From positions 62,001 through 126,000 of the forward strand of contig JOAZ01000002.1 in NCBI GenBank assembly GCA_000720535.1: a DNA stretch of 64,000 bases, in the 5' to 3' direction. The notes beneath the pieces were generated by a model that was given only the letters and a program-made list of their open reading frames with translations, was not told the origin of the DNA and ran no database searches. A program made the position numbers and the translations under genes. The number at the start of each line of letters is the position of its first letter. Within the stretch, counting starts at the first letter, position 1. This document shows positions 23,905-33,423 of the stretch, one piece after another. Origin of the DNA: Streptomyces halstedii (lineage in GTDB: Bacteria; Actinomycetota; Actinomycetes; Streptomycetales; Streptomycetaceae).

Positions 23905-24686
23905 GGACCGGCTCCTTCCAGCGTCTCGTCGAGGATGCGGGCGACCGCCGCCGGGTCGTGCGCGAAGCGGCCCAGGAACAGGCCGTCGACGCCCGCGCCC
24001 AGCTCGGTGAGGAGGCCGGGTCCCGCGCTGCCGCCGTAGATGACCCGGCTGCCGGACAGCGCGGGCTGGGTGGCCAGCCAGTCGGCCAGGGCCCGGCAGA
24101 CCGTGCGGATGTGCTCGGGCGAGGCCGGCCGGGGGGCGCCGATCGCCCACTGCGGCTCGTAGGCGAGGACGACCGGGGCGAGCGGGCCGTCGTGGGCGGC
24201 GGTGGCCAGGACGCGTTCCGCCTCGGCGACCGTGCGGGCGGCGGCCTCCTCGGGGGAGACGTGGTCCAGCTCGCCGACGCAGAGCACCGGGGTCAGGCCG
24301 TTGCGCAGGGCGGCGGCCGTCTTGGCGGAGACGACGGTGTCGCCCTCGCCGAAGAGGCGGCGCCGCTCGGCGTGGCCGACCTCGGCGTACCGGGCGCCGA
24401 TCTCACGCAGGTGCGCACCGCTGACCTCGCCGGTGTACGGGCCGGAGTCCTCGGTCGCGAGGTCCTGGGCGCCGGTCAGCACCCGGGTACCGGCGAGGAT
24501 GCCGGTGACCGGGACCAGGGCGGGGAAGGCGGGCAGCACGAACAGCTCGGCCGTGCCGCCCGTGACGGCGGGGTGCCGGGCGGCCAGGTCCGCGACGGAG
24601 CGGGCCCAGTTGAGGGTCTGGTGGTGGCCGAAGTACATCTTCAGGCTCACCCCGATCGTGACCCGGGGCTGCGGGGCGGGGGACAT
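23889..24686 (-). CDS. lerI: triosephosphate-isomerase-like protein, probable L-erythrulose-1-phosphate isomerase LerI/EryH
   Basis: 265 residues of the TIM family with catalytic residues kept: Lys in SLKMYFG, His in VGHAERR, Glu in AYEPQWAIG, and the phosphate loop YGGSAGPG. Many positions differ from glycolytic TPI and the gene sits in a catabolic operon with an RpiB-like and a DAK-like gene, the set used by Mycobacterium smegmatis for tetritols. There LerI/EryH converts L-erythrulose-1-phosphate to D-erythrulose-4-phosphate. Start ATG 24686 is coupled to the stop of the RpiB-like gene (TGATG). Confidence 0.75.
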   Translation of the reverse strand: MSPAPQPRVTIGVSLKMYFGHHQTLNWARSVADLAARHPAVTGGTAELFVLPAFPALVPVTGILAGTRVLTGAQDLATEDSGPYTGEVSGAHLREIGARYAEVGHAERRRLFGEGDTVVSAKTAAALRNGLTPVLCVGELDHVSPEEAAARTVAEAERVLATAAHDGPLAPVVLAYEPQWAIGAPRPASPEHIRTVCRALADWLATQPALSGSRVIYGGSAGPGLLTELGAGVDGLFLGRFAHDPAAVARILDETLEGAGPCPTA

Positions 24687-25162
24687 CAGGCTGCGGCTTC
24701 CTGCTGGTTCTCGTAGTCGTCCATGAGCGCGACCTTGGCCGCGGAGGCCGAGGCCGTGTCGAAGCGGTACGTCAGCCACTCGGCCGCCAGCCGGCGGGCC
24801 AGCTCCAGACCGACGACGCGCTGTCCGAAGGTGAGGACCTGGGCGTTGTTGGAGAGCACCGCGCGCTCGACGGAGAAGGAGTCGTGGGCGGTGACGGCCC
24901 GGATCCCCTTGACCTTGTTGGCGGCGATGGCCACCCCGAGGCCCGTGCCGCAGACCAGCAGGGCGCGGTCCGCCTCGCCGCGCGCGACCATCTCGGCGGC
25001 GGCGATGGCGACCTTCGGGTAGGCGGTGTGCCCGTCCGCGTCCACCCCCACGTCGGTGACGGTGACGACGAGGTCGCTGGCCTCCAGGTCCTTCTTGAGG
25101 GCTTCCTTGTACGCGTATCCGGCGTCGTCGGAGCCGACGACGATGCGGAGCTTGTCGGACAT
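24686..25162 (-). CDS. derI: RpiB/LacAB-family isomerase, probable D-erythrulose-4-phosphate isomerase DerI/EryI
   Basis: 158 residues with the RpiB signature: [15 protein letters not shown] at the N-terminus, [20 protein letters not shown] (Cys-Gly-Thr-Gly anion hole) and a [24 protein letters not shown] segment. RpiB itself interconverts ribose-5-P and ribulose-5-P, whereas close relatives EryI/DerI convert D-erythrulose-4-P to D-erythrose-4-P. The operon context (TIM-like plus erythrulose-kinase-like genes) favours the tetrose role. Start and stop are both joined to neighbours by TGATG. Confidence 0.78.
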   Translation of the reverse strand: MSDKLRIVVGSDDAGYAYKEALKKDLEASDLVVTVTDVGVDADGHTAYPKVAIAAAEMVARGEADRALLVCGTGLGVAIAANKVKGIRAVTAHDSFSVERAVLSNNAQVLTFGQRVVGLELARRLAAEWLTYRFDTASASAAKVALMDDYENQQEAAA

Positions 25163-26898
25163 CAGTGGTTCTCCAGGGTGGGTGCGAACACGCCGTGCAC
25201 GGCGCGGACGATCAGGGCGAGCGAGTGGGCTCCGGCGTCCGGGGTGCCGAGGCTCTTCTCGGCGTGCGGGCGGGCGCGGCCCATCCGGGGGAGCAGGCCG
25301 GCGGTGGCCTCGGCGGCCTCGGACGCGGCGTGGGCGGCGGTGTCCCAGGCGGCGGACAACGGCTGCCCGGCGTCCGTGGCGGTGGTGAGGGCCTCGGCGA
25401 ACGGGACGAGGACGTCGACCATCGTCTTGTCCCCGACCTCCGCCTTTCCCAGCCGCATCACACCCGCCGACGCCTCACGGACCCCGGCGGCCACCACGCG
25501 GGCCGTGGGCCGCTCGGTGTCCCCGAGCGCGGAGCCGACCGCGCGGAGGATGACGCCCCACAGGGCGCCGGAGGTGCCGCCCGCCCGGTCGGCCCAGGCG
25601 TCGGCGGCCCGGTGCAGAAGCGTTTCCGCACCGGCGCCGAGGGCTTCGGCGCGTACCGCCGCCTCGTAGGCGCCGGTGGAACCACGCCGCATGCCGATGC
25701 CGTGGTCGCCGTCCCCGGCGACCGCGTCGATCCGGCCCAGCTCGTCGGCGTGCGTGTCGACGGTGTCCTGGAGGACGCGCAGGGCGGCGAGGACGGTGCG
25801 GGCCGCCTCGCGGGAGGCGCCGGTGGCGGGCGGGACGGTCTCCTCGACGGCCTCCGCCAGGGCGTCCGGGGCGAGGAGTTCGGCGGCCTCGACGGTGCCC
25901 TTGCGGTAGGCGGGGGCGTCGGCGGGGGCCGTCCACAGGGGCTCCAGCTCGGCGGTGAGCCAGCACAGGGTGAGCGAGACGCCCGCCATGTCGAAGCTGG
26001 TGACCAGCTCCCCGACCTCCGGATCGACGGCCTCCACCCCGGCCTCGGCCAGGAGCTGGGCGACCCGGCGGTAGACGACGAACAGCTCCTCGTACTTCAC
26101 CGAACCCAGGCCGTTGAGGATGACGGCCGCGCGGTGGCCGCGCGGTGCCTCCACCCCCTCGGGCAGCTCGGCCAGGACCGTGGAGACCAGCAGTCCGGCC
26201 GCCTCGTCGGCGCTGGGCACGGGCCGCTCGCCCATGCCGGGCTCGCCGTGGATGCCCAGCCCGACGGCCATCCGGCCCTCGTCCACGGTGAACAGCGGGT
26301 GGTCGGCGCCCGGCAGCGTGCAGCCGGAGAACGCCACCCCGAAGGAGCGGGTACGGGCGTTCGCCAGCTCCGCGATCCGGGCGACCTCCGCCAGCGGGAG
26401 GCCGGCCTCGGCAGCGGCGGCGGCGGTCTTGAAGACGACCAGGTCACCGGCGACACCGCGACGCTTGTGGGCCTCCTCGGGGGAGGCGCTGGAGATGTCG
26501 TCCGTGACGCCGAGCGTGCGGGTGGGTATGCCCTCGGCGGTCAGCGCCTCGGCCGCCTGGCCGAAGTGCAGGACGTCCCCGGCGTAGTTCCCGTAGGCGA
26601 GCAGGACACCGCCGCCCGTCTCGGCGGCCTCGGCGACCTGGCGGACCTGGTGCGCGGAGGGCGAGGCGAACACGTTGCCGACCGCCGCCCCGTGCGCGAG
26701 GCCCTGACCGACCAGGCCGGAGAAGGCCGGGTAGTGGCCGGAGCCCCCGCCCACGACGACGGCGACCTGGCCGGGGACGGTACGGGTGGCCCGGACCACC
26801 CCGCCCGGGACCCGGCGGACCCGGCGGGGGTGGGCGGCGGCGAAGCCTTCGAGGGCTTCGTCGGCGAAGGCGGCGGGGTCGTTGAAGAGGCGGGTCAT
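25162..26898 (-). CDS. lerK: DhaK-DhaL fused dihydroxyacetone-kinase-family protein, probable L-erythrulose kinase LerK
   Basis: 578 residues: an N-terminal DhaK domain ([15 protein letters not shown]; His of [12 protein letters not shown] as candidate substrate-linking region) and a C-terminal DhaL ATP-binding domain ([17 protein letters not shown] Asp cluster, GGTSGALWG). This single-chain ATP-dependent form is the DAK family, which includes L-erythrulose 1-kinase. It provides the phosphorylation before the two isomerases encoded next. ATG 26898 overlaps the transporter stop (TGATG). Ordinary dihydroxyacetone kinase activity is the main alternative. Confidence 0.82.
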   Translation of the reverse strand: MTRLFNDPAAFADEALEGFAAAHPRRVRRVPGGVVRATRTVPGQVAVVVGGGSGHYPAFSGLVGQGLAHGAAVGNVFASPSAHQVRQVAEAAETGGGVLLAYGNYAGDVLHFGQAAEALTAEGIPTRTLGVTDDISSASPEEAHKRRGVAGDLVVFKTAAAAAEAGLPLAEVARIAELANARTRSFGVAFSGCTLPGADHPLFTVDEGRMAVGLGIHGEPGMGERPVPSADEAAGLLVSTVLAELPEGVEAPRGHRAAVILNGLGSVKYEELFVVYRRVAQLLAEAGVEAVDPEVGELVTSFDMAGVSLTLCWLTAELEPLWTAPADAPAYRKGTVEAAELLAPDALAEAVEETVPPATGASREAARTVLAALRVLQDTVDTHADELGRIDAVAGDGDHGIGMRRGSTGAYEAAVRAEALGAGAETLLHRAADAWADRAGGTSGALWGVILRAVGSALGDTERPTARVVAAGVREASAGVMRLGKAEVGDKTMVDVLVPFAEALTTATDAGQPLSAAWDTAAHAASEAAEATAGLLPRMGRARPHAEKSLGTPDAGAHSLALIVRAVHGVFAPTLENH

Positions 26899-28274
26899 CA
26901 GCGGACCTCTGCGAGGGGCCGGCCCTGGTCCGCGCCCCGGCCCTTGGACCGGTTCGCGAGCCACAGCATCAGCGCGGCGGACATGAGCATGAAGGCACCG
27001 ACCAGGAACAGCGGCAGGTAGTAGTCGCCGCTGAAGTCCTTCAGCCAGCCGGTGACGTATCCGGCGGCGAAGCCGGCCACGTTGCCCGCGGTGTTGATCA
27101 GGGCGATACCGGCCGCGGCGGCGGCACCGGTGAGGAACTGCGAGGGCACGGACCAGAAGACCGGCAGCGCGGCGAAGATCGCGCAGGCCGTGACGGTGAT
27201 GACGGCGACGGTCGCGGCGGGCGAGCCCATGTAGAGGGCGATCGGGATGGAGACGCCGCCGACGACGGCCGGGCCCGCGATGTGCCAGGTCCGCACCCCG
27301 TGCCTGGTGGCGTGGCGGGACCAGAAGTACAGGACGACCGCGGCCGGCAGATAGGGGATGGCCGTGATGTAGGCCTTGTCCATGACGCTGAACGTGGTGC
27401 CGAACTGCTCCTGGAAGCCGTTGATGATCGTCGGCAGGAAGAAGGCCAGCGCGTACAGGCCGTAGATGAAGCCGAAGTAGATCAGGGCGAGCGTCCAGAC
27501 CCGGCTGTTGGTGAAGGCGGACTTCAGGGCCGCCTTGCCGTGGCTGGTCTTCTCGTCGGCACCGGTCTTGCCCGCGTTCTCGGCGGCCAGCTCCGTGGTC
27601 AGCCAGTCCTTCTCGGCCGGGGTGAGCCACTTGGCGTCGGCCGGCTTGTCGATCAGGTAGAACCAGGCGATGACACCGAGCAGGATCGCCGGGATCGACA
27701 CGCCGAGGAACATCACCCGCCAGCCTTCGAGGCCGAAGAGCCCGTGCTGGTTGATGAACCAGCCGGCCAGCGGGGCGCCGATCACCGTGGTGAGGGGCTG
27801 CGCCAGGTAGAAGAGCCCGAGCACCTTCGTACGGTGCCGGGAGGGCACCCACTGGCTCAGGAAGAGGATCGCGCCGGGGAAGAACCCGGCCTCGGCGACC
27901 CCGAGCAGGAAGCGGAGCGTGTACAGCTGCTCGCTGTTCTGCACCCAGGTGAACAGGAGGGCGACGATGCCCCAGCTGATCATGATCCGGGCCAGCCAGC
28001 GGCGGGCGCCGAACTTGTGCAGCGCCATGTTGCTGGGCACTTCGAGAATGATGTAGCCGATGAAGAAGACGCCGGAGGCGAAGCCGAACTGCGCCGCGGT
28101 GAGCGCGAGGTCCTGTCCCATGCCGTTCGGCTCGGCGAAGGAGACGGCCGTCCGGTCCAGATAGTTCACGAAGAACATCAGGGCCACGAAGGGGACGAGC
28201 CGGATCGAGACCTTCCGGATGGCTGATCTCTCGACGGCTGATCCCGTGATGGCTGAATGCGCAGTGGCGCCCAT
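26898..28274 (-). CDS. MFS transporter of the anion:cation symporter (ACS) type
   Basis: 458 residues and 12 predicted helices. The first loop reads NYLDRTAVSFAEPNGMGQDL, typical of the sugar-acid and organic-anion branch (GudP, tartrate, phthalate carriers). That suits an acid such as apionate better than a neutral tetritol. It is the first gene of the coupled operon; ATG 28274 follows GAGGAG. A 21-bp GntR operator lies about 120 bp upstream, so it is under the divergent FadR-type regulator. Confidence 0.86.
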   Translation of the reverse strand: MGATAHSAITGSAVERSAIRKVSIRLVPFVALMFFVNYLDRTAVSFAEPNGMGQDLALTAAQFGFASGVFFIGYIILEVPSNMALHKFGARRWLARIMISWGIVALLFTWVQNSEQLYTLRFLLGVAEAGFFPGAILFLSQWVPSRHRTKVLGLFYLAQPLTTVIGAPLAGWFINQHGLFGLEGWRVMFLGVSIPAILLGVIAWFYLIDKPADAKWLTPAEKDWLTTELAAENAGKTGADEKTSHGKAALKSAFTNSRVWTLALIYFGFIYGLYALAFFLPTIINGFQEQFGTTFSVMDKAYITAIPYLPAAVVLYFWSRHATRHGVRTWHIAGPAVVGGVSIPIALYMGSPAATVAVITVTACAIFAALPVFWSVPSQFLTGAAAAAGIALINTAGNVAGFAAGYVTGWLKDFSGDYYLPLFLVGAFMLMSAALMLWLANRSKGRGADQGRPLAEVR

Positions 28275-28392
28275 GGGGAGACTCCTCGCTTGCGGACCGC
28301 TTTGTCCGGTTCTGTGTCTGCTCCGGCAGGCGAAGGCGAACCGCGGGGGTCGTGTTTCCAGCCGGTGAACAACTCCAAGCTAGCTCTGGATC

Positions 28393-28413
28393 GTAAATTG
28401 GTCACCAATTTAC
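28393..28413. promoter_or_regulatory. FadR/GntR-type operator
   Basis: Arms GTAAATTGGT and ACCAATTTAC are exact inverses around a central C. The core TTGGTCACCAA fits the TNGTNNNACNA FadR-subfamily consensus. It lies between the catabolic operon and its divergent regulator. Confidence 0.85.
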
Positions 28414-28518
28414 CAAAGTGACGTAGGTCGCTCCGCTGAGCTCTTCTCCTCGACCGATGAGCGCGTTATCTTCCGCCCCCTCCCGGCACCGGCCGCCCGG
28501 TCTGATGTACTGGTCAGC

Positions 28519-29283
28519 GTGTCCACGCAGCCCGAAGCGCCCGATTTCACGTCACTCCTGCGCCCCGTCGTCCGGGAGTCCTCGGTCAGCGAGGTGGCCA
28601 AGCGACTTCTTGATCATCTGTCCGAGGGAAACCTGAAGCCGGGTACCCGGCTGCCCGCGGAGCGCCAGCTCGCCGACGCGCTCGGCGTCGCGCGCTCCAG
28701 CGTGCGCGGGGCGCTCTCCGCGCTGGACGTCCTGGGGATCATCGAGATCCGCCCGGGTTCGGGCAGCTACGTGCGCGAGGGGACGAGCGAGTTCCTGCCC
28801 CGGGCGATCAACTGGGGGCTGATGCTCGGTCAGCGGCGTACGCAGGACCTGGTGGAGGTCCGCACCTTCATGGAGGGCATGTCGGCACGGCTGGCCGCGG
28901 ACCGGGCCGGCGCGGAGGACATCGAGCGCCTCGAACAGCACCTGGAGCGGATGCGCGAGGCCGGGACGGACGTCAAGGCGTTCATCGAGGCCGATATCGC
29001 CTTCCACCTGGAGACGGCGAACATCGCCCGCAACACGGTGCTCAGCGACATCCTGCACTCCATCCGGGCCCTGCTCCAGGTGTGGATGGAGCGGGCCGGG
29101 GACATCGAGGGCACCGTCAGCGGCACCCTGTGCGAGCACCGGGCGGTGCTCGACGCGATCCGGGCGGGCGATCCGGAGGCCGCGGACGCGGCGATGGCCG
29201 AGCACATGCGGCTGGCCAGCGACCGGCTGCGGCTGTCGCTGCGCGGGGACGACGAGCGGGACACGGCCGCTTCCGAGGGGTAG
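28519..29283 (+). CDS. FadR-subfamily GntR regulator of the sugar-acid operon
   Basis: 254 residues. The N-terminal winged helix (about 24-90) has the GntR pattern LKPGTRLPAERQLADALGVARSSVRGALSALDVLGII...GSGSYV; the C-terminal FCD domain has metal-ligand positions D-x-x-FH (DIAFHLETA) and later His residues (EHRAVL, EHMRLA). FCD regulators usually sense sugar acids or intermediates. It diverges from the six-gene operon across a perfect 21-bp dyad. Start GTG 28519. Confidence 0.9.
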   Translation: MSTQPEAPDFTSLLRPVVRESSVSEVAKRLLDHLSEGNLKPGTRLPAERQLADALGVARSSVRGALSALDVLGIIEIRPGSGSYVREGTSEFLPRAINWGLMLGQRRTQDLVEVRTFMEGMSARLAADRAGAEDIERLEQHLERMREAGTDVKAFIEADIAFHLETANIARNTVLSDILHSIRALLQVWMERAGDIEGTVSGTLCEHRAVLDAIRAGDPEAADAAMAEHMRLASDRLRLSLRGDDERDTAASEG

Positions 29284-29472
29284 GGGCGCGTCGCGGGTGG
29301 CGTCCGCGGGGACGGGCGGGTGCGCCGGGGTGCGAGTACGCCGGGGGCGTGGATGCGCCGGGGGTACGGGTGCGTGCGCGCCGGTGTACGAGTACGGGCG
29401 TGTACGAGTGCGGGCGCGCCGGGGGTGCGGGCGCCCTGGAGCCCGCGCGTGTGAGCGGGGCGCACAACACGC
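29284..29472. repeat. GC-rich imperfect repeat between gntR and HAD genes
   Basis: The whole gap is G/C/T-biased sequence in which GCGCCGGGGGT-like and TACGAGTACGGGCG-like units recur several times (29318-29440). No ribosome site or believable reading frame is seen. Confidence 0.5.
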
Positions 29473-30468
29473 CTACGGGTTCGGCCGGTTGGCGCTCGGC
29501 GTGTGCTGCCCGGCGCTCCGGGAGGCGGGCAGGCCGGTGACCCGTGGTGTGGGCCCGGGGGTGCCGTCCGACGGTGCGGACTCGCCGGGCCCGCGCGACG
29601 GCCGCTCGCCCGCGTCGGCCGGGTTGTGCGTGTCGCTCGGGTCGGCCGGGTCGTCCGGGGCGCTCGGGCCGGGGGTGCGGCTGGATTCGCGGCCGGGCCG
29701 GTCAAGTGCCTCCGGGGTGCCCGAGGTGGCCTGCGTGTCCGGCGCGTTCACGGTGTCCAGGGTGGCCGCTGGGGCGTCCCGGCCGGCGTCCCACCCGGCG
29801 GTAGGGTCGGCGTCCCACCCGGCGCCCCGCTCGGCGTCGAGCAGGGCGGGCAGGTCCGTCAGGGCGCCGAGGTGCCAGTCCGCCAGCCGCGCCACGTCCG
29901 GGTGATCCGCCCACCAATACCCGTACGGGCCACGGCGGATGTGCGCGGCCCGCAGTCCCGCAGCCTTCGCCGGGAACAGGTCGTCGGCCGGGTGGTCGCC
30001 CACGTACAGCGTGGCGTGCGCCGGGGCGTGCGCGACCTCCAGGACGCGGGCGAAGAACGCCGGGTCCGGGGCGGCCACCCCCCACTCCTCGGAGGTGACC
30101 ACCAGATCCGCCGGCAGGTCCAGGGCCCGCAGCAGTGCCCCGGCCCGCGCCGACCGGTTCCCCGCGACGACCACCCGCAGGCCCCGCGCCCGCAGTTCCG
30201 CCAGCACCGGGCGCACGTCCGGGTACAGGTCCGTCTCGTCCAGGTGCTCGCCCCGCCCGGCCGCCACCCGGGCGCCGTACGCCTCGGTGACGTCCATACC
30301 GGGCCGCAGGAGGCGCAGCGCGTCCTCGCTGTCCCGCCCCTGGGCGGCCGCGGCGCCGACCAGGGCGCTCACGGTGTGCGGAGGAACGCCCAGCCAGTCG
30401 GCCCAGGAAGCCCAGTGGCGGTCGTCGCGGACGAGCGTTTCGCCGATGTCGAAGACGATGGTTTCCAT
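29473..30468 (-). CDS. HAD-superfamily hydrolase with long disordered C-terminal tail
   Basis: 331 residues. The HAD core occupies about residues 1-205: motif I FDIGETLV, motif II VVAGNRSA, motif III/IV YVGDHPADDLFPAKAAGL. Motif I has Gly-Glu where phosphatases usually carry the second Asp (DxGET type). The last ~120 residues are Pro/Ser/Thr/Asp-rich with no predicted fold (AGWDADPTAGWDAGRDAP, later PDDPADPSDTHNPAD). ATG 30468 starts directly at motif I. The tail is unusual for the family, and its function and substrate are unknown. Confidence 0.8.
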   Translation of the reverse strand: METIVFDIGETLVRDDRHWASWADWLGVPPHTVSALVGAAAAQGRDSEDALRLLRPGMDVTEAYGARVAAGRGEHLDETDLYPDVRPVLAELRARGLRVVVAGNRSARAGALLRALDLPADLVVTSEEWGVAAPDPAFFARVLEVAHAPAHATLYVGDHPADDLFPAKAAGLRAAHIRRGPYGYWWADHPDVARLADWHLGALTDLPALLDAERGAGWDADPTAGWDAGRDAPAATLDTVNAPDTQATSGTPEALDRPGRESSRTPGPSAPDDPADPSDTHNPADAGERPSRGPGESAPSDGTPGPTPRVTGLPASRSAGQHTPSANRPNP

Positions 30469-30587
30469 CACCGTCCCGACCCTAGGGTGCAATCGGGGCG
30501 TATCGGTCAAGGCGCCAGGGGAGATCGGCCGGTTAACCCGAGAGAGGCCCCGGTCCGGACGGCGGATGCCGCTCGTATGCTCGGATC

Positions 30588-33170
30588 ATGACCGATCCTC
30601 AGCGCGGACGCCCCACGACCAACGCGATGCGGCGCGCCCTCCGGCGGGCTCGCGACGGTGTCACCCTCGACAGGGCCGAGGCCGCCGTCCTGCTCCAGGC
30701 GCGGGGGGAGGATCTCAAGGACCTCGCCGCGTCCGCCGCCCGGGTGCGTGACGCCGGACTCGACGCGGCGGGCCGTCCGGGAGTGATCACGTACTCCCGC
30801 AAGGTCTTCATCCCCCTCACCCGGCTCTGCCGTGACACCTGCCACTACTGCACCTTCGTCACCGTGCCGGGAAAGCTCAGGCGGGCCGGGCACGGCATGT
30901 TCCTGTCGCCCGACGAGGTCCTCGACATCGCCCGCAAGGGTGCCGAGGCGGGCTGCAAGGAAGCACTGTTCACGCTCGGCGACCGGCCGGAGGACCGCTG
31001 GCCGGAGGCGCGCGAGTGGCTGGAGGCCGAGGGGTACGACGACACCCTGGCGTACGTACGCGCCATGGCCATCCGGGTGCTGGAGGAGACCGGGCTGCTC
31101 CCGCACCTCAACCCCGGCGTCCTGACCTGGACCGACCTCCAGCGGCTCAAGCCGGTCGCCCCGTCCATGGGCATGATGCTGGAGACGACCGCGACCCGGC
31201 TCTGGTCCGAGAAGGGCGGCCCGCACCACGGCTCCCCGGACAAGGAACCCGCGGTGCGGCTGCGGGTGCTGGAGGACGCCGGACGTTCCAACGTCCCGTT
31301 CACCACCGGCATCCTGATCGGCATCGGGGAGGACTACGAGGAGCGCGCCGACTCGCTGTTCGAGCTGCGCCGGACCGCCCGCGCCTACCACGGCATCCAG
31401 GAGGTCATCGTCCAGAACTTCCGCGCCAAGCCGGACACGGCGATGCGCGGCATGCCGGACGCGGAGCTGGAGGAACTGGCCGCGGCCATCGCCGTCGCCC
31501 GCCACATCCTGGGCCCCTCGGCCCGTATCCAGGCCCCGCCGAACCTGGTGGACGCCGAGTACGCCCTGCTCATCGGCGCCGGCATCGACGACTGGGGCGG
31601 GGTCTCGCCCCTGACCCCGGACCACGTCAACCCCGAGCGGCCCTGGCCGCACATCGAGGAACTGGCCGCCCGCACCGCCGAGTCCGGCTTCGAGCTGCGC
31701 GAACGCCTCACCATCTACCCCGAGTTCATCCGGAGGGGTGAACCCTGGCTCGACCCGCGCCTCCTCCCGCACGTGCGGGCCCTCGCCGACCCCGGGACGG
31801 GGCTCGCGAAGGAGGGCGCGATCCCGGCCGGACTGCCCTGGCAGGAGCCCGACGAGGGCTTCACCTCCTCCGGCCGCACCGACCTGCACCGCACCATCGA
31901 CACCGAGGGCCGCACCGGCGACCGGCGGAACGACTTCGACGAGGTGTACGGCGACTGGGAGGCGCTGCGCGAGGCCGCCGCCCCCGGCATGGTCCCGTCC
32001 CGCATCGACGCCGACGTACGCCAGGCGCTCGGCCAGGCCGCCGACGACCCCACGAAGCTCACCGACGAGCAGGCCCTCGCCCTGCTCCACGCCGACGGCG
32101 ACGCCCTGGACGAGCTGTGCCGGATCGCGGACACGCTGCGCCGTGACGTGGTCGGTGACGACGTCACGTACATCGTCACCAGGAACATCAACTTCACCAA
32201 CGTCTGCTATACCGGCTGCCGCTTCTGCGCCTTCGCCCAGCGGCGTACGGACGCCGACGCGTACACCCTCTCCCTGGACCAGGTCGCGGACCGCGCGGCC
32301 CAGGCCTGGGACGTGGGCGCGGTCGAGGTCTGCATGCAGGGCGGCATCCACCCGGACCTGCCGGGCACCGCCTACTTCGACATCGCGCGGGCGGTACGGG
32401 AACGCGTTCCCGGCATGCACGTCCACGCGTTCTCCCCGATGGAGGTCGTCAACGGCGCGACCCGCACCGGCCTGTCCATCCGCGACTGGCTGCTCGCCGC
32501 CAAGGAGGCCGGACTTGGCTCGATCCCGGGCACCGCCGCCGAGATCCTGGACGACGAGGTCCGCTGGATCCTCACCAAGGGCAAACTCCCCACGGCCACC
32601 TGGCTGGAGGTCATCAGGACGGCGCACGAGGTGGGCCTGCGCTCCTCGTCCACGATGATGTACGGCCACGTGGACCAGCCCCGCCACTGGCTCGGCCACT
32701 TCCGGACACTGGCCCGCCTCCAGCAGGAGACGGGCGGCTTCACGGAGTTCGTGACGTTGCCCTTCATCCACACCAACGCCCCGGTCTACCTGGCGGGTAT
32801 CGCCCGCCCCGGCCCCACCGACCGGGACAACCGGGCGGTCACCGCGATGGCCCGGCTGCTGCTCCACCCGCACATCACCAACATCCAGACCAGCTGGGTC
32901 AAGCTGGGCACTCAGGGCGCGGCGGAGATGCTGCGCTCCGGCGCCAACGACCTCGGCGGCACGCTGATGGAGGAGACCATCTCCCGGATGGCCGGGTCGA
33001 GTTACGGCTCGTACCGGTCGATCCAGGACCTCGTGGCCATCGCGGACCTCGCGGGCCGCCCGGCGAAACCGCGCACGACGCTGTACGGCGAGGTCCCGGC
33101 CGAGCGCGTGGCGGCGGCGGAGGCCTCGGACGGACACCTGCCGGAGCTGCTGCCGGTGCTGGAGGGCTGA
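30588..33170 (+). CDS. fbiC: FbiC, 7,8-didemethyl-8-hydroxy-5-deazariboflavin synthase
   Basis: 860 residues, the full bifunctional length. Two radical SAM modules (CofG- and CofH-like) are fused, with CX3CX2C clusters at Cys81/85/88 (LCRDTCHYC) and Cys540/544/547 (VCYTGCRFC). It joins tyrosine with 5-amino-6-ribitylaminouracil to make the F0 deazaflavin of coenzyme F420. The CofH half is a relative of MqnE elsewhere in this window. It is monocistronic and ends before a good terminator (33191-33226). F420-dependent enzymes such as the LLM protein at 15.8 kb depend on it. Confidence 0.97.
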   Translation: MTDPQRGRPTTNAMRRALRRARDGVTLDRAEAAVLLQARGEDLKDLAASAARVRDAGLDAAGRPGVITYSRKVFIPLTRLCRDTCHYCTFVTVPGKLRRAGHGMFLSPDEVLDIARKGAEAGCKEALFTLGDRPEDRWPEAREWLEAEGYDDTLAYVRAMAIRVLEETGLLPHLNPGVLTWTDLQRLKPVAPSMGMMLETTATRLWSEKGGPHHGSPDKEPAVRLRVLEDAGRSNVPFTTGILIGIGEDYEERADSLFELRRTARAYHGIQEVIVQNFRAKPDTAMRGMPDAELEELAAAIAVARHILGPSARIQAPPNLVDAEYALLIGAGIDDWGGVSPLTPDHVNPERPWPHIEELAARTAESGFELRERLTIYPEFIRRGEPWLDPRLLPHVRALADPGTGLAKEGAIPAGLPWQEPDEGFTSSGRTDLHRTIDTEGRTGDRRNDFDEVYGDWEALREAAAPGMVPSRIDADVRQALGQAADDPTKLTDEQALALLHADGDALDELCRIADTLRRDVVGDDVTYIVTRNINFTNVCYTGCRFCAFAQRRTDADAYTLSLDQVADRAAQAWDVGAVEVCMQGGIHPDLPGTAYFDIARAVRERVPGMHVHAFSPMEVVNGATRTGLSIRDWLLAAKEAGLGSIPGTAAEILDDEVRWILTKGKLPTATWLEVIRTAHEVGLRSSSTMMYGHVDQPRHWLGHFRTLARLQQETGGFTEFVTLPFIHTNAPVYLAGIARPGPTDRDNRAVTAMARLLLHPHITNIQTSWVKLGTQGAAEMLRSGANDLGGTLMEETISRMAGSSYGSYRSIQDLVAIADLAGRPAKPRTTLYGEVPAERVAAAEASDGHLPELLPVLEG

Positions 33171-33190
33171 GCGCGGGCTACGTCGAACGC

Positions 33191-33226
33191 CTGGCGGGTC
33201 CCGGCGCGGGGGCCGGGACCCGTCAG
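33191..33226. terminator. bidirectional terminator overlapping the DUF397 stop
   Basis: CTGGCGGGTCCCGGC (33191-33205) pairs with GCCGGGACCCGTCAG (33212-33226), with one G-T pair; it serves the convergent fbiC and DUF397 genes. Confidence 0.75.
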
Positions 33227-33423
33227 CGGCGTACGGCGAACGCGACGAAGTCCGCCCAGGCGGACGCGGCCACGACGAGGACGGGGCCGGTGGGGTTCTT
33301 GCTGTCACGGACGGGGACGAGCCCGGGGAAGTCATGGGCGACTTCGAGGCAGTTGTTCGCCCCGCCGTCGCTGTAGCTGGACTTGCGCCACACCGCAGCG
33401 CCGAGGTCGGGGGTACGGCTCAT
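33223..33423 (-). CDS. DUF397 protein
   Basis: 66 residues with the family hallmarks: WRKSSYSDGGANNCLEVA near the start, VPVRDSKNPTGPVL in the middle and WADFVAFAV at the end. DUF397 proteins are small partners of the XRE regulator encoded just upstream and modulate development or act like toxin-antitoxin pairs in Streptomyces. Its ATG overlaps the XRE stop by 4 bp (ATGA), so they are translationally coupled. Confidence 0.92.
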   Translation of the reverse strand: MSRTPDLGAAVWRKSSYSDGGANNCLEVAHDFPGLVPVRDSKNPTGPVLVVAASAWADFVAFAVRR

